Notes: generated by a model not told the origin, from the sequence alone. Positions 36,253 through 45,890 are shown, numbered from the stretch's first letter. The stretch is 64,000 bases of DNA from Novosphingobium sp. CECT 9465 (GCF_920987055.1 NZ_CAKLBX010000001.1:3086501-3150500); one strand, 5' to 3'. Numbers and translations: made by a program.

Positions 36253-37133
36253 TACCGAATCCTTCCGCTCATCGAATTAGCGCCCTGAGATAGATTTGGG
36301 TCACTTAATAATACTATCTGTTGATCTTGTGGTTTTCGTGCTGATGGGTCGGTGTCTAAACCTAGCCGTTTCAAAGCGTAGTAAAGAAGCGCGCGTCTAA
36401 CTGGGATCGAAACCCGACCGCTGTGCATCCCATAGTCCAGCTCGATCGCACGCTTTTGGGCCGCACTGAGCTCAGGATGCGGCCCAACAGCAAGTTCAAC
36501 GATTTCCTCCCAGGCGATGTCGGACATTGCTTGTTTTTGGGGAGCGCGCGTCTGACGAGTGTCCAAAATGCGCGAGATTACAAAATCCCGAAATTCGCCG
36601 CTCTTTTCGCAACAGGATCGAGCGTGCCAGCGAAATCCATCGAAGGCTAATGCATGCGGTGCTATCCAACGCCACTCTGGATCCTGTGCAGACATTGACT
36701 GATACCGGACTTCAATCGCCTCCACGCGCCTGATCGCAATGAGGATTGACCGAAGTATGGTAGGGTCAATCCCGCGGGCTGGCGCCGGAGTTGCATCAAA
36801 CACCGGCAAATTGCCGATCCAGGCATCATTTGGGCTGACGACGCCTTCAGCAACTGAACGGATTTGGGCTAAATATTGCGTAGAGTCTGGCTTCAGGAAC
36901 AACGGGCTGAAACACGATGAGCGGACATAGGTCTTTCCGCTCTTGTCGTAGATCATGTTGTTCTCTGCCAATGCGATATAGCGATTGAGGTCACCTGACG
37001 CCTGATTGGGTGACACCCCAAACTTTTCGATTAGGTCACTTCGGTTGACGTGTCCCTCCCAGAACAGGCGGAACTCGATGAATTGAAGCTTCTGCTCCAC
37101 ACCCCATCGCAAACTTGGTCGTTCTTCGCCCAT
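36252..37133 (-). CDS. WYL-domain regulator (BrxR/CapW-like)
   Basis: The 293-residue protein has an N-terminal winged helix (KLQFIEFRLFWEGHVNRSDLIEKFGVS, in parts) and a WYL-type ligand domain (WRWIAPHALAFDGFRWHARSCCE). A C-terminal extension that allows dimerisation follows. BrxR/CapW proteins repress BREX, CBASS and similar defence operons. As first gene of the operon it probably autoregulates. I placed the start at 37133 (MGEERPSLRWGVEQ); the longer frame to 37277 would run into the yhaN end. Confidence 0.88.
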   Translation of the reverse strand: MGEERPSLRWGVEQKLQFIEFRLFWEGHVNRSDLIEKFGVSPNQASGDLNRYIALAENNMIYDKSGKTYVRSSCFSPLFLKPDSTQYLAQIRSVAEGVVSPNDAWIGNLPVFDATPAPARGIDPTILRSILIAIRRVEAIEVRYQSMSAQDPEWRWIAPHALAFDGFRWHARSCCEKSGEFRDFVISRILDTRQTRAPQKQAMSDIAWEEIVELAVGPHPELSAAQKRAIELDYGMHSGRVSIPVRRALLYYALKRLGLDTDPSARKPQDQQIVLLSDPNLSQGANSMSGRIR

Positions 37134-37254
37134 TGCCAGCCTTTGCCCACCTGCTTGAACCACCCAAAAAGTGGATGGATACAACAATAGGGGGCAAGGC
37201 GGCCTGTCCGCAACAAGTTTCTCTTTTGATTCAATATGGGCAAAAATCTGACGT

Positions 37255-40200
37255 TTACGAACCGCGTTCCAAGTCAATTATGTTGGCAAGGCCTTGTTGC
37301 GCCAGCGGTTCAGCAAGCGCCCGGACGCCGCGATGGTGTGTGAACAGCAGGACCTGGTTGGTCTTGCCAAACTCGGCGAGCAGGTCGAGCGTGGACCGGC
37401 TGCGCTCATCATCGAAATGCACCAGAATGTCGTCCGCAATGAAGGGCAGCGGCTCCGTCGCACTGGCATAATTCTCAAGACTTGCCAGCCGGAAGGCGAG
37501 GAAAAGCTGGTCGCGAGTGCCGTCGCTCATGGTGGCAACCGCAGCGATACCGCCATTGGTTCGCCGTCCAACCACGACTGGATGGCCTTTGTCATCGATA
37601 TCGGTTTCGATACCGGCAAACTCACCGAGCGTCGTTGCCGTGAACAGTTCCCCGGCCCGCGCAATGAGCGGATCTTGCTGTTCTGCGCGGATCGTTGCCA
37701 TGGCCGACGTCACCAATTCGCGCGCAACCGATAGCTCGAGATAGCGTTCGAGGGCGAGATGCATCTGCGCTGCCGCCGCTTCGCGTTCGGCAACGGCGTG
37801 ATTGACCTCGCTCTGGCTCAGATAGGCAGCAAGGTCGTCCTTTGCCGCCTTCTCGGCGAGAATGGCTGCCTCGATTTCGCTCTCGATCTCGCTAGCACGC
37901 GATGTCTGCTCGGACAGTTCCGCGCGAACCTCATCGAGGTCGCGTTCATCCCATTCCGCCCGCAAGGAAGCGAGATCAAGCTTGTCGCCCACGTCCGTCG
38001 CGGTGCGTTCCGCCAGAGCGATCTCATTGCACAAAGCCATACGTGCTTCACACCGTGAAGCTGCGTCCAGAAGGGCCCCATCATCGCCGCCATCAAGTTT
38101 TGCCGAAGCCGCGAGCCGAGCCAGCTCCTCGCGAGCGGTGCCAAGGGCCTCTTGCGCCTGGTCGGCCTCGACCTTCGCCTCTTCAAAGTCGGGCAGTACC
38201 CCGTCATATTGCGTTTGCGCTGTTGCGTTGTCGGTAAATCGGGCCAGCACCATCTGCGCTGCAACCACACAGTCTTCGCCGATCTCGATGGCGAGTTCGG
38301 TCGCGAGGCTGCGGACATCCTTCGCAAGGCTCGTCTCGTCGTCGTCCATGCGCTTTAGCCGCTGGCGGGCCTGCCCTATTGCCGTAAGCACACCGCGTGC
38401 GCCCACCCATTCGGTGACCGCACTGTTGGCATCTGCCGGCGAAATGTCGGGTTTGAGCCCCAGTGCACCTGTTGCCGCAGGCCATGCCGCATCCCAGGCG
38501 GCCTGTGCGTCCGACAATTGTTGCACTTCCGCCTCAACCAGCTTGTGCTGCCGCGCCAAGTCCTCCCGGTCCCGCGTGTCCCTGCCATATTCGGCATGTG
38601 CTTGTTCGTGCCGGGAAATGGCGTTTTGCACCGCGCTGACCCGGGCCGCGAACGACAATGTGGTGTCGAGCTTGCGGCTCTGTTCGATTCGCTCGAGCAG
38701 CTCCACGGCCGGCGCAAGCTGGGCCTCTTCCAAAGCCAGTGCATTTGCCGAATTCCGCAAGCGTTCTGATTCATCCAGCACCAAATGTCGGGCCTGGGCA
38801 AATTGGAGCAGCGACGCCAGTTCCGGGTGTTTGACCAGAACTTGCGGAAAACTGTTCCCCCATTGCGCGATGCGCACTTCGCCTTGCGCGACAAGCGCGG
38901 CCGTCTCGGCCTCTGCCGCCGTGACCGCAGCCCTTGCCTCCGCGACGCGCCGCAACGCGAGTGCGAGCGATGCAGCCCGTTCTGCCTCTGCCGCGCGGCG
39001 ATCGGCAAGCTCGTCCGCAGACACGATTGCCGTTTCCAGACCGTCAGCAACGGCAAGGCGAGTAGCGCCGTCATCGGGCAGCTGTCCCGCGACATATGCC
39101 GTCTTTATCGGCCTCCAGGCATCGGCGCGCAGGCTGCGCGCCTCGGCAAGAGAGGCATCACTTGCAATGGTCCCGGATGCCTGAAGCGCGCCAATCTCAG
39201 CCTCACCGGCTGGAATCTCGCGCTCGGCCTGTCGCTTCAGCTTGGCCTGATCCTCGATCTGCGAGGTCAATGTCTCGCGCGCGGCCTGCTCACTGCGAAT
39301 ATCGTCAACGCTGGGGCATGGCAGGGTGGCAAGCGCATCGATGGTATCGAAGCCAAGCGCCTTGAGCCGTCCGGTCAATGTTGCGCTGTCAGTTTCCAGC
39401 GCCTGCTGACGTGCCTGGTGCGCCGACTTCTGGGCCGCAAGGCTGGCAAAGGCCGATGACGACGCCTCGGGCGGAGCATCATGCCCCGCCAGGCGTGCCG
39501 CGTCCAAACGATTGTCAATCACCGCAAGCGAAGCCACCAATTCGCCAAGGCGCTTTCTGGCAGAAGCCAGACTTGGACGGCGCTCCACCATCTCGTCGGC
39601 AGCCGAGCGCACAAGATTGAGGGCAGACTGGTCCGGGATCAGTGGTGCAAGGTCCGCATCGGCCGGCAGGCCAAGCATCCGGCGCAGCGCCGCCAGTTGA
39701 GCCTCGCCGTCATCAATCTCGCGCTGACGATTGGCACGATCGGACCGGGCCTTGCTGACGTGAAGGGCGCGTTCGCTCAGATCACGCACCCGCTGTTCGG
39801 CGGCTTTGAGACCCGGATTCACCACCAGCGCATCAAGCCGTGCCTTCAGGCGGTCCCGCCGCTCGATCGCGCCTTCGAGCCGCGTTTCAGCCCCGTTGCG
39901 CTGGTCCAGAGCAGTCCGCATCTTGGCCGCGAAATCATCCGGGAAGGACGCGACATCGTCGTAGCCGACCAGATCCAGTGTAAAGTTGGCCAGCTGACGC
40001 AAATAGGGCACGACTCGCAGGACGCGCTCCAGCCGGGACGTCGATGCGCCGAGGCTGCGCCTCTCTGATCGCATGGCCTCGAGCTTTTCCGCGGCTGCGA
40101 GCGATGCCTTGCGCGTCTGCTCAAAGGTTTCCCGGGTCAGTTGCCCGCCGCGTGCCGTCTTTTCGGCTGCCTCGAATGCCGTCAGCTGCTGGTAGAAAAC

Positions 40201-40740
40201 ACGATTTACCGACCGCCTCGTATCGAAGAGCTTGTCCGCTTCGCCGTCGATCCCTTCGAGGCGAGATACCAGCGTGCGCAAGCCGCCGCCTGCTTCGACG
40301 ATCAGACGCCCGATGTCGCCATCGGCGTGAAGCAATCGCTCCCCGCCGTTGCGCAAGGTTTCGTGGTTCAGACCAAAGAGGGTTTCGAACCGCTCCCGTG
40401 TGATGGCACCCAGCACCGGCGCAAGGACGGTGTCATCGAGCGCCGTTCCAGACAGGTCAGCCAGTGTCTTGCCGTTGCCCTTGCGGCGCTTGAGCGTCAC
40501 CGTGCTACCATCCGCCATTAACATCGTGGCCCCGATGCGCATGCCATCGTAGCCGAACAAACTGCCGCGCTGGGTATTCTTGGGGATCGAGAACAGGAAG
40601 TCGCTAATCGCCTCAAGACAGGTGCTCTTGCCCGCTTCATTGGCACCGTAGACCACCGTGAGGCCCGCTGTTTCAGGAATGGCGAGCTCGCGACTGGCGC
40701 AGCCGCCATATTTCTCAAGGCTGAGTTCAGTCAGGCGCAT
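37255..40740 (-). CDS. yhaN: YhaN-like SMC/SbcC-type AAA ATPase
   Basis: The 1161-residue protein has an N-terminal half of an ABC-type ATPase (LTVVYGANEAGKSTCLEAI, Walker A about residues 33-42). Two long coiled-coil arms fill most of the protein. The C-terminal half has the signature (MSDGTRDQLFLAFRLA) and Walker B (PFIADDILVHFDDERS). It pairs with the YhaO metallophosphoesterase in an SbcCD-like nuclease acting on DNA ends or hairpins. No zinc-hook CxxC is seen. The start overlaps the yhaO stop by 14 bases. Confidence 0.9.
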   Translation of the reverse strand: MRLTELSLEKYGGCASRELAIPETAGLTVVYGANEAGKSTCLEAISDFLFSIPKNTQRGSLFGYDGMRIGATMLMADGSTVTLKRRKGNGKTLADLSGTALDDTVLAPVLGAITRERFETLFGLNHETLRNGGERLLHADGDIGRLIVEAGGGLRTLVSRLEGIDGEADKLFDTRRSVNRVFYQQLTAFEAAEKTARGGQLTRETFEQTRKASLAAAEKLEAMRSERRSLGASTSRLERVLRVVPYLRQLANFTLDLVGYDDVASFPDDFAAKMRTALDQRNGAETRLEGAIERRDRLKARLDALVVNPGLKAAEQRVRDLSERALHVSKARSDRANRQREIDDGEAQLAALRRMLGLPADADLAPLIPDQSALNLVRSAADEMVERRPSLASARKRLGELVASLAVIDNRLDAARLAGHDAPPEASSSAFASLAAQKSAHQARQQALETDSATLTGRLKALGFDTIDALATLPCPSVDDIRSEQAARETLTSQIEDQAKLKRQAEREIPAGEAEIGALQASGTIASDASLAEARSLRADAWRPIKTAYVAGQLPDDGATRLAVADGLETAIVSADELADRRAAEAERAASLALALRRVAEARAAVTAAEAETAALVAQGEVRIAQWGNSFPQVLVKHPELASLLQFAQARHLVLDESERLRNSANALALEEAQLAPAVELLERIEQSRKLDTTLSFAARVSAVQNAISRHEQAHAEYGRDTRDREDLARQHKLVEAEVQQLSDAQAAWDAAWPAATGALGLKPDISPADANSAVTEWVGARGVLTAIGQARQRLKRMDDDETSLAKDVRSLATELAIEIGEDCVVAAQMVLARFTDNATAQTQYDGVLPDFEEAKVEADQAQEALGTAREELARLAASAKLDGGDDGALLDAASRCEARMALCNEIALAERTATDVGDKLDLASLRAEWDERDLDEVRAELSEQTSRASEIESEIEAAILAEKAAKDDLAAYLSQSEVNHAVAEREAAAAQMHLALERYLELSVARELVTSAMATIRAEQQDPLIARAGELFTATTLGEFAGIETDIDDKGHPVVVGRRTNGGIAAVATMSDGTRDQLFLAFRLASLENYASATEPLPFIADDILVHFDDERSRSTLDLLAEFGKTNQVLLFTHHRGVRALAEPLAQQGLANIIDLERGS

Positions 40741-41980
40741 GACCAGCCTCGCTGACTAGACTGCGCGCAAGGGCTGCGGCGCGCTCGGGTATCTCGGCGC
40801 GCATCTGCTCAATGAATGCATCGGCATGCGCTCCAGCGGGCAGTTTCGTCCGAATCTCGGCAAGCCGCGCTTCGAGAACTTGCGCAATCGCGCTGCCCTG
40901 GCTGAGGCGGGTCACTTCCTGATCAAGCTTTCCAGCCACCGTTGGATCGACGGCGTCCGGGGCTTCAGGATGGGCCGTTTCCAACCTCAGCTTTTCGAGC
41001 CACACGTCATCCGAGAGCGTTGCCAGCAGTGTTTCCACGTCCTCCCGGAAAGCGGTGCGCTCGAGGATCAATCTGGAATGGAGCGGTGTCGTTCCAGTCA
41101 CCGTCAGGCGCAGGGCAATAGGCCGTCCATCGGCTTGCTCAGCGCCTTGGGCGATATGGCCGCGAATGAGATCCAGTAATTCGGGGTGTTCGCTCGTTCC
41201 CGACACATCAACTGTGATCGATGCCCAGCGCACCACATCCAGCGCGCGATGCTCAAGGCTGGTGACTCTGCCGTCATTGACCTTGACCAGGACGGCTCCC
41301 TTGGGCCCCGTCTCTCGTGGGTGCCGGCCCTGAAGATTGCCGGGATAGACGATGTGCGGGTGCTCCCCGAGCACGGCATGGGCGTGGACGTGGCCTAGCG
41401 CCCAATAGTCATAGCCATGATTGGTGAGCTGCTCGGGCGTGCAGGGCGCATAGCGGGCGTGATGACCTTCGCTGCCCGCACAGGCCGTATGGAGAACGCC
41501 GATATTGAACAGTGCTTCGGTTGCTGCCGGATATTCGCGCGCCAGATCTTCGGAGACGTCCGGGCGGGGGAAGCTCCGCCCATGGATCGCGACCCCGACA
41601 TCATCGAGACGATGTGTGGCGGCCTTGGTCTTCGGAAAGACATGGACATTACCCGAGAGAGACAGCTTGTCGGCAAAACGATTGGCGGAGTCATGGTTTC
41701 CAAGGACCATGAACACCGAGATGCCGGCTTCGTCCAGCCGGCGCATTCCCTCCATGAAGTAAAGACCCGTCTGGAAGTTACGCAGATCGCCATCGAAAAT
41801 GTCACCGGCCAACAGCATGAACCGGCAGCCCTCATCGATCGCAAGGGCCACCAGGTTATCGAAGGCCTCACGCGACGCCGCCTCGACGCGCGCGGCATAT
41901 TCCGCAGATTTACCCGCCAATCCAAGTAATGGACTGTCGAGGTGAAGATCAGCGGCATGTACAAAGGTGAATTCGGTCAA
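40727..41980 (-). CDS. yhaO: YhaO-like metallophosphoesterase (SbcD/Mre11 family)
   Basis: The 417-residue protein is the predicted nuclease subunit. Metal-binding motifs are VHAADLHLDSP near residue 8, LAGDIFDGD near residue 57, VLGNHDSANRF near residue 93 and the later WALGHVHAHAVL near residue 190. I prefer the TTG at 41980, which has a GGGAGG ribosome site 7 bases upstream and yields the family-typical start. An ATG at 42004 would add eight residues. It is divergent from the ardC leader. Confidence 0.87.
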   Translation of the reverse strand: MTEFTFVHAADLHLDSPLLGLAGKSAEYAARVEAASREAFDNLVALAIDEGCRFMLLAGDIFDGDLRNFQTGLYFMEGMRRLDEAGISVFMVLGNHDSANRFADKLSLSGNVHVFPKTKAATHRLDDVGVAIHGRSFPRPDVSEDLAREYPAATEALFNIGVLHTACAGSEGHHARYAPCTPEQLTNHGYDYWALGHVHAHAVLGEHPHIVYPGNLQGRHPRETGPKGAVLVKVNDGRVTSLEHRALDVVRWASITVDVSGTSEHPELLDLIRGHIAQGAEQADGRPIALRLTVTGTTPLHSRLILERTAFREDVETLLATLSDDVWLEKLRLETAHPEAPDAVDPTVAGKLDQEVTRLSQGSAIAQVLEARLAEIRTKLPAGAHADAFIEQMRAEIPERAAALARSLVSEAGHAPD

Positions 41981-42136
41981 TCGAAGGCCTCCCGTCGCTA
42001 GCATGGCACGAACCACCCTAAAATGTCTCGATAAAATCGGTTCAGAGCATGTGGGGAAAGCCTTCCCCTGCTGCTGAGCCCGCTCGGTCTCATCAGACCC
42101 CTTCGTGCGGGACTGGCGCCCCGCAACGCCCCGCAA

Positions 42137-42215
42137 GAGGAAGAGGGCGGGATTGTCCCGTGACGGGCTGAGAGCGGCGAGAGAGGCTCGCTGTGGTCCG
42201 CCGCGGAGACCTGCC
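42137..42215 (+). ncRNA. structured leader of ardC (candidate conserved RNA, copy A)
   Basis: Between 42147 and 42161 the RNA can form GCGGGA-TTG-TCCCGT. It is followed by TGACGGGCT and then GAGAGAG, and the leader ends in GGAGACCTGCCATGG around the ardC start. The same order of elements precedes the parB gene, with a different stem sequence that keeps pairing. It is likely a cis-regulatory RNA; the family is not verified. Confidence 0.5.
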
Positions 42216-43193
42216 ATGGCGCAACGACATGTCGCCCGCTCAAACCCTGAGCGGATCAATCTTTACCAGCAAATCACCGACCGGATCATCGCTGATCTCG
42301 AGGCTGGGCGCGTCCCATGGGTTCAGCCCTGGGGAACGGCCAAAGCCGGCATCGGCATGCCGCACAATGCTGTCAGTTCCCGCCGATACAGTGGCATCAA
42401 TGTGCTTACCCTCTGGCATGCCGTCGTCTCCCGAGGGTTTTCGAGCCATGCCTTCCTGACGTTCCGGCAGGCTGCGGCCTTGGGGGGCTCGGTGCGTCGC
42501 GGCGAACGGGGGGTCGGTATCATCTACACCCGCCGGTTTGTGCCCAGCAGCGAACGTCGCCGAGCGGATACCGAAGGCACCGCAACCAGTGGCGGGATTC
42601 CGTTCCTCAAGCATTTCACGGTGTTCTCGGTCGACCAGTGTGACGACCTGCCCGAACATATCTGTCTCCCGCCGCCGCCCATCCCGGATGGCCTGATCCT
42701 GCCGCACGCCGAGGAACTGATCACTGCTACGGGCGCCGATTTTCGCATCGGTGGCCCGTCCGCTTTTTACAGCCCGTCGCATGACTATGTCGCGGTGCCG
42801 CGCCCCGACGATTTCCATGAGCCGATCAACTGGCATCGCACGGCTTTTCACGAGCTGGGCCATTGGACTGGCCACGCCACCCGGCTTGGCCGCGATCAGA
42901 CCGGCAGCTTCGGCTCCAAGGACTATGGCCGCGAAGAATTGATCGCCGAAATGGCCGGAGCCTTCGTCTGCGCCGCACTTGGGATTGTGCCAAGCGTCCG
43001 CCACGCTGACTACATCGGCTCGTGGCTCCAGATTATCCGGGAAGACAATCGCGCCATCCTGCGCGCCGCCAGCGCTGCCTCCAAGGCGGCAGATTATATC
43101 CTCGCCTATCGTGACACCGCATCGACTGGCCTTGATGTCGCTGGTGAGGACGAAGTCGACGGCTTCGACCTGGAAGGGAGGTTGGCGGCATGA
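42216..43193 (+). CDS. ardC: ArdC-like antirestriction protein
   Basis: The 325-residue protein has the ArdC N-terminal ssDNA-binding domain (NLYQQITDRIIADLEAGRVPWVQPW; about residues 12-37) and a zincin-like metallopeptidase domain. The latter carries the HExxH motif FHELGHWTGH near residue 212, followed by REELIAEMAGAFVC. ArdC proteins protect incoming conjugative DNA from host restriction. The ATG at 42216 follows the leader's GGAGAC ribosome site; the longer frame from 42105 would include the leader and is not used. Confidence 0.94.
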   Translation: MAQRHVARSNPERINLYQQITDRIIADLEAGRVPWVQPWGTAKAGIGMPHNAVSSRRYSGINVLTLWHAVVSRGFSSHAFLTFRQAAALGGSVRRGERGVGIIYTRRFVPSSERRRADTEGTATSGGIPFLKHFTVFSVDQCDDLPEHICLPPPPIPDGLILPHAEELITATGADFRIGGPSAFYSPSHDYVAVPRPDDFHEPINWHRTAFHELGHWTGHATRLGRDQTGSFGSKDYGREELIAEMAGAFVCAALGIVPSVRHADYIGSWLQIIREDNRAILRAASAASKAADYILAYRDTASTGLDVAGEDEVDGFDLEGRLAA

Positions 43194-43588
43194 ACCTCCT
43201 CACCCCCGAAATCCGTGCGGCCTTGCTCGCGAACATGCTCGCGCGCCGCAATGCGTAGGCACAAGGCGAACGAGAGCCTGATCCGGTTCCCGTTGTCCGC
43301 TTCTTCAATCCGCTTGGCGCGGCCACCTGGCTTGCCACCGAACTCGACGAGGACGACATCCTGTTCGGCCTTGCCGATCTCGGCCTTGGCTGCCCTGAAC
43401 TCGGCAGCTTTTCGTTGCGGGAATTGCAGTCGCTGCGCCTCCCGTTCGGCCTTGGTATCGAGCGGGATATCCTCTTCGACACCGCGTTGCCCATATCGGC
43501 CTACGTCGCGGCGGCCCGTCAGGCCGGTTCGATCCTGGGCGCTGAAAAGCTGCTGAGGGAACGCGCCATGCCAGAAGGGTATGGCTGA
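43190..43588 (+). pseudogene. DUF2958 protein interrupted by an amber codon
   Basis: The frame starts MNLLTPEIRAALLANMLARR, meets TAG at 43256-43258 (codon 23), and continues without shift through VPVVRFFNPLGAATWLATEL, LFGLADLGLGCPELGSFSL and LPFGLGIERDI to a TGA at 43586. This is otherwise a full 131-residue DUF2958 protein, a standard companion of ArdC in ICEs. The one-codon defect is either inactivating, suppressed, or a sequencing error. Confidence 0.85.
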
Positions 43589-43645
43589 AATCTGGTGGCC
43601 TGGCGGCCTGCCAGATCGCGGGTTGGTCCGCCTGCGGCGGCCCTA

Positions 43646-43726
43646 GAGGAAGAGGAAGGCATGGCCTTCGTGACGGGCTTGGAAGCCGAGAGAGTGTCTC
43701 GCGGCGGCCCGTCATGGAGACCTGCC
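43646..43726 (+). ncRNA. structured leader of the parB gene (copy B)
   Basis: GAAGGC-ATG-GCCTTC (43655-43669) is followed by GTGACGGGCT, then GAGAGAG, and GGAGACCTGCCATGG at the gene start. Compared with copy A the stem bases differ but pair, while the single-stranded elements are kept. This is the pattern expected of a conserved RNA. Confidence 0.5.
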
Positions 43727-45844
43727 ATGGCCAAACAGCCTGCAAAAATTACCCTCAGCCCGTCGCGTGACATTCCCTTCGACCAGCTGATTCTGTCACA
43801 GTCCAATGTCCGCCGCGTGAAGGCCGGCGTGTCGATCCCCGAGCTTGCTGAGGATATCGCGCGCCGGACTCTGCTACAGAGTCTCAACGTGCGCCCGGTG
43901 CTTGATGCGGAAGGTCAGGAGACCGGCATCTTCGAAGTTCCTGCCGGTGGCCGACGCTACCGTGCCCTTGAACATTTGGTGAAACAGAAGCGCCTGGCGC
44001 GCACGGCTCCCATTCCCTGCATCGTCAAGGCGGCGGACAATGACGTTTCGGCGGAAGAAGACAGCTATGCCGAAAACGCGCACCGAGAACAGTTGCATCC
44101 GCTCGACCAGTTCAGGGCAATGCAAGCCATGGTCGACAAGGGTAGCGCCGCCGAAGACATCGCCGCGCATTTCATGACCACGCCCGCTGTCGTCCGCCAG
44201 CGTCTCAAACTGGCGTCGGTCTCGCCCAAACTCCACGACATTTACGCTGAGGACGGCATGTCGCTGGACCAGTTGATGGCGTTCACCGTGTCCGAAGATC
44301 ATGAGCGCCAGGAGCAGGTGTGGGAAATGCTCACCCACAGCTTCAACAAATCCGCCGCCTACATCCGCCAGCGCTTGACGGAAAACAGCGTCCGGGTTGC
44401 CGACAAGCGGGTGCGGTTCGTGACCGTCGATGCCTATGTCGCGGCAGGTGGCGGCGTGATGCGCGATCTGTTCGAGGACGATGACGGGGGCTGGCTCACC
44501 GATCCCGCACTGCTCGACCGCTTGGTCGACGCGAAACTTGCCGCCGAGGGCAACCGCATTGGCACTGAAGGCTGGAAATGGGTGGCGACTGCCGTCGACC
44601 TGCCATGGAATGCGACCAACGGACACCGTGAGATCGTTGGCGCAGAATTACCCATGACTGAGGATGAGCAGGCAAGACTAACGGCGCTTCAGGCTGAAAT
44701 CGAGCAGATCGAGACCGAATGGGCCGACGACCCCAACGTGCCGCAGGACGTCTATGCGCGGATCGAAGGGCTTGAAACGGAAATCGGCCAGCTGGTCGAC
44801 CGGCCCATGGTTTTCGATCCTGCCGAAATGGCAATCGCCGGTGCCTTTTTGACGATCGAGGCGGATGGTTCGCTTTGCATTGAACGGGGCTACGTCCGAG
44901 CCGAAGACGAACCGGTGGCGGAAGTGGGCGGGGAAGACGATGGCTCCGGGGTCGATCCCGTTTCGGGCGAGCCAATACCTGGCGTAAACCACAGCGGGAC
45001 CGCACCAAGCGCCAGCGGTTCGGCATCTATCGGAACTGATGAAGAAGATGCCGACGATGACATCCTCAAGCCGTTGCCCGACCGGCTGGTTGCCGACCTG
45101 ACCGCCTGGCGCACACTCGCGTTGCAGGATGCCTTTGCCCAAAGCCCCGCCACCGCCTTCGCGACGGTGCTGCACGCGCTCGTGCTCGACACCTTCTACA
45201 GCTCCAGCCGCGAGAGCTGTCTGCAACTGTCGCTCAACCGGGTGTCCTTTGCCAATCCACCTGCAGGTCTGCGCGACAGTGCTCCCGCGCGGGCCATCGC
45301 CGAGCGCATGAAGCGCTGGGAGGATCGACTGCCGGAGTCCGACAAGGAACTTTGGGACGCGCTTCTGGCCTTTGACGCCGATGAGCAGGCCAGTCTGTTT
45401 GCCCATTGCACATCGCTGGCGGTGAACGCGCAGGCCGAAATCGTCCCCAAATACGACAATGGCCGGGTGTCGACGCACAGCGTTGCACGCCGCATCGCTC
45501 ACAGCCATGTCCTGGCGCATGCCGTTGGTCTTGATGTCGTGGCGGCAGGGTGGAAGCCCACAGTCGATGGCTATTTCCGCAGCGTGACCAAACCGCGCAT
45601 CCTTGCAGATGTGACCGAAGCGCGCGGGGAGCAGTTCGCTGGCATGATCGATCACCTGAAAAAAGGCGACATGGCCCGCGAAGCGGAACGGCTGCTGGAA
45701 GATGCCCACTGGCTTCCAGAGCCGCTGCGGACGCCCGACGCCGACGATGGTCATGGCGCTACGCCTGACGTTGATCGTGAAGGGCTCGAGCTACCCGCGT
45801 TCCTTGATGATGACGAGGCGGCTTACGCGATCGCCGCCGAATGA
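43727..45844 (+). CDS. large ParB/Spo0J-like protein
   Basis: The 705-residue protein has a ParB N-terminal domain (IPFDQLILSQSNVRRVKAGV at about residue 16, GGRRYRALEHL near residue 75, the ENAHREQLHPLDQF motif near residue 117) and an HTH region (DIAAHFMTTPAVVRQRLKL). A long C-terminal extension of about 450 residues includes acidic and low-complexity stretches. Such large ParB-like proteins are constant ICE genes, probably for partition or replication control. No ParA is next to it here. Start chosen at the ATG after GGAGACC. Confidence 0.93.
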   Translation: MAKQPAKITLSPSRDIPFDQLILSQSNVRRVKAGVSIPELAEDIARRTLLQSLNVRPVLDAEGQETGIFEVPAGGRRYRALEHLVKQKRLARTAPIPCIVKAADNDVSAEEDSYAENAHREQLHPLDQFRAMQAMVDKGSAAEDIAAHFMTTPAVVRQRLKLASVSPKLHDIYAEDGMSLDQLMAFTVSEDHERQEQVWEMLTHSFNKSAAYIRQRLTENSVRVADKRVRFVTVDAYVAAGGGVMRDLFEDDDGGWLTDPALLDRLVDAKLAAEGNRIGTEGWKWVATAVDLPWNATNGHREIVGAELPMTEDEQARLTALQAEIEQIETEWADDPNVPQDVYARIEGLETEIGQLVDRPMVFDPAEMAIAGAFLTIEADGSLCIERGYVRAEDEPVAEVGGEDDGSGVDPVSGEPIPGVNHSGTAPSASGSASIGTDEEDADDDILKPLPDRLVADLTAWRTLALQDAFAQSPATAFATVLHALVLDTFYSSSRESCLQLSLNRVSFANPPAGLRDSAPARAIAERMKRWEDRLPESDKELWDALLAFDADEQASLFAHCTSLAVNAQAEIVPKYDNGRVSTHSVARRIAHSHVLAHAVGLDVVAAGWKPTVDGYFRSVTKPRILADVTEARGEQFAGMIDHLKKGDMAREAERLLEDAHWLPEPLRTPDADDGHGATPDVDREGLELPAFLDDDEAAYAIAAE

Positions 45845-45890
45845 TCCGAACCGCGCGGGTTCAACATCTCGATTGTTTTTATCTCACTCA

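Noticed and set aside
42105..42215. N-terminal extension of ArdC
   Set aside because: It is Arg-rich, overlaps the structured leader and has no ribosome site, whereas 42216 follows GGAGACC.
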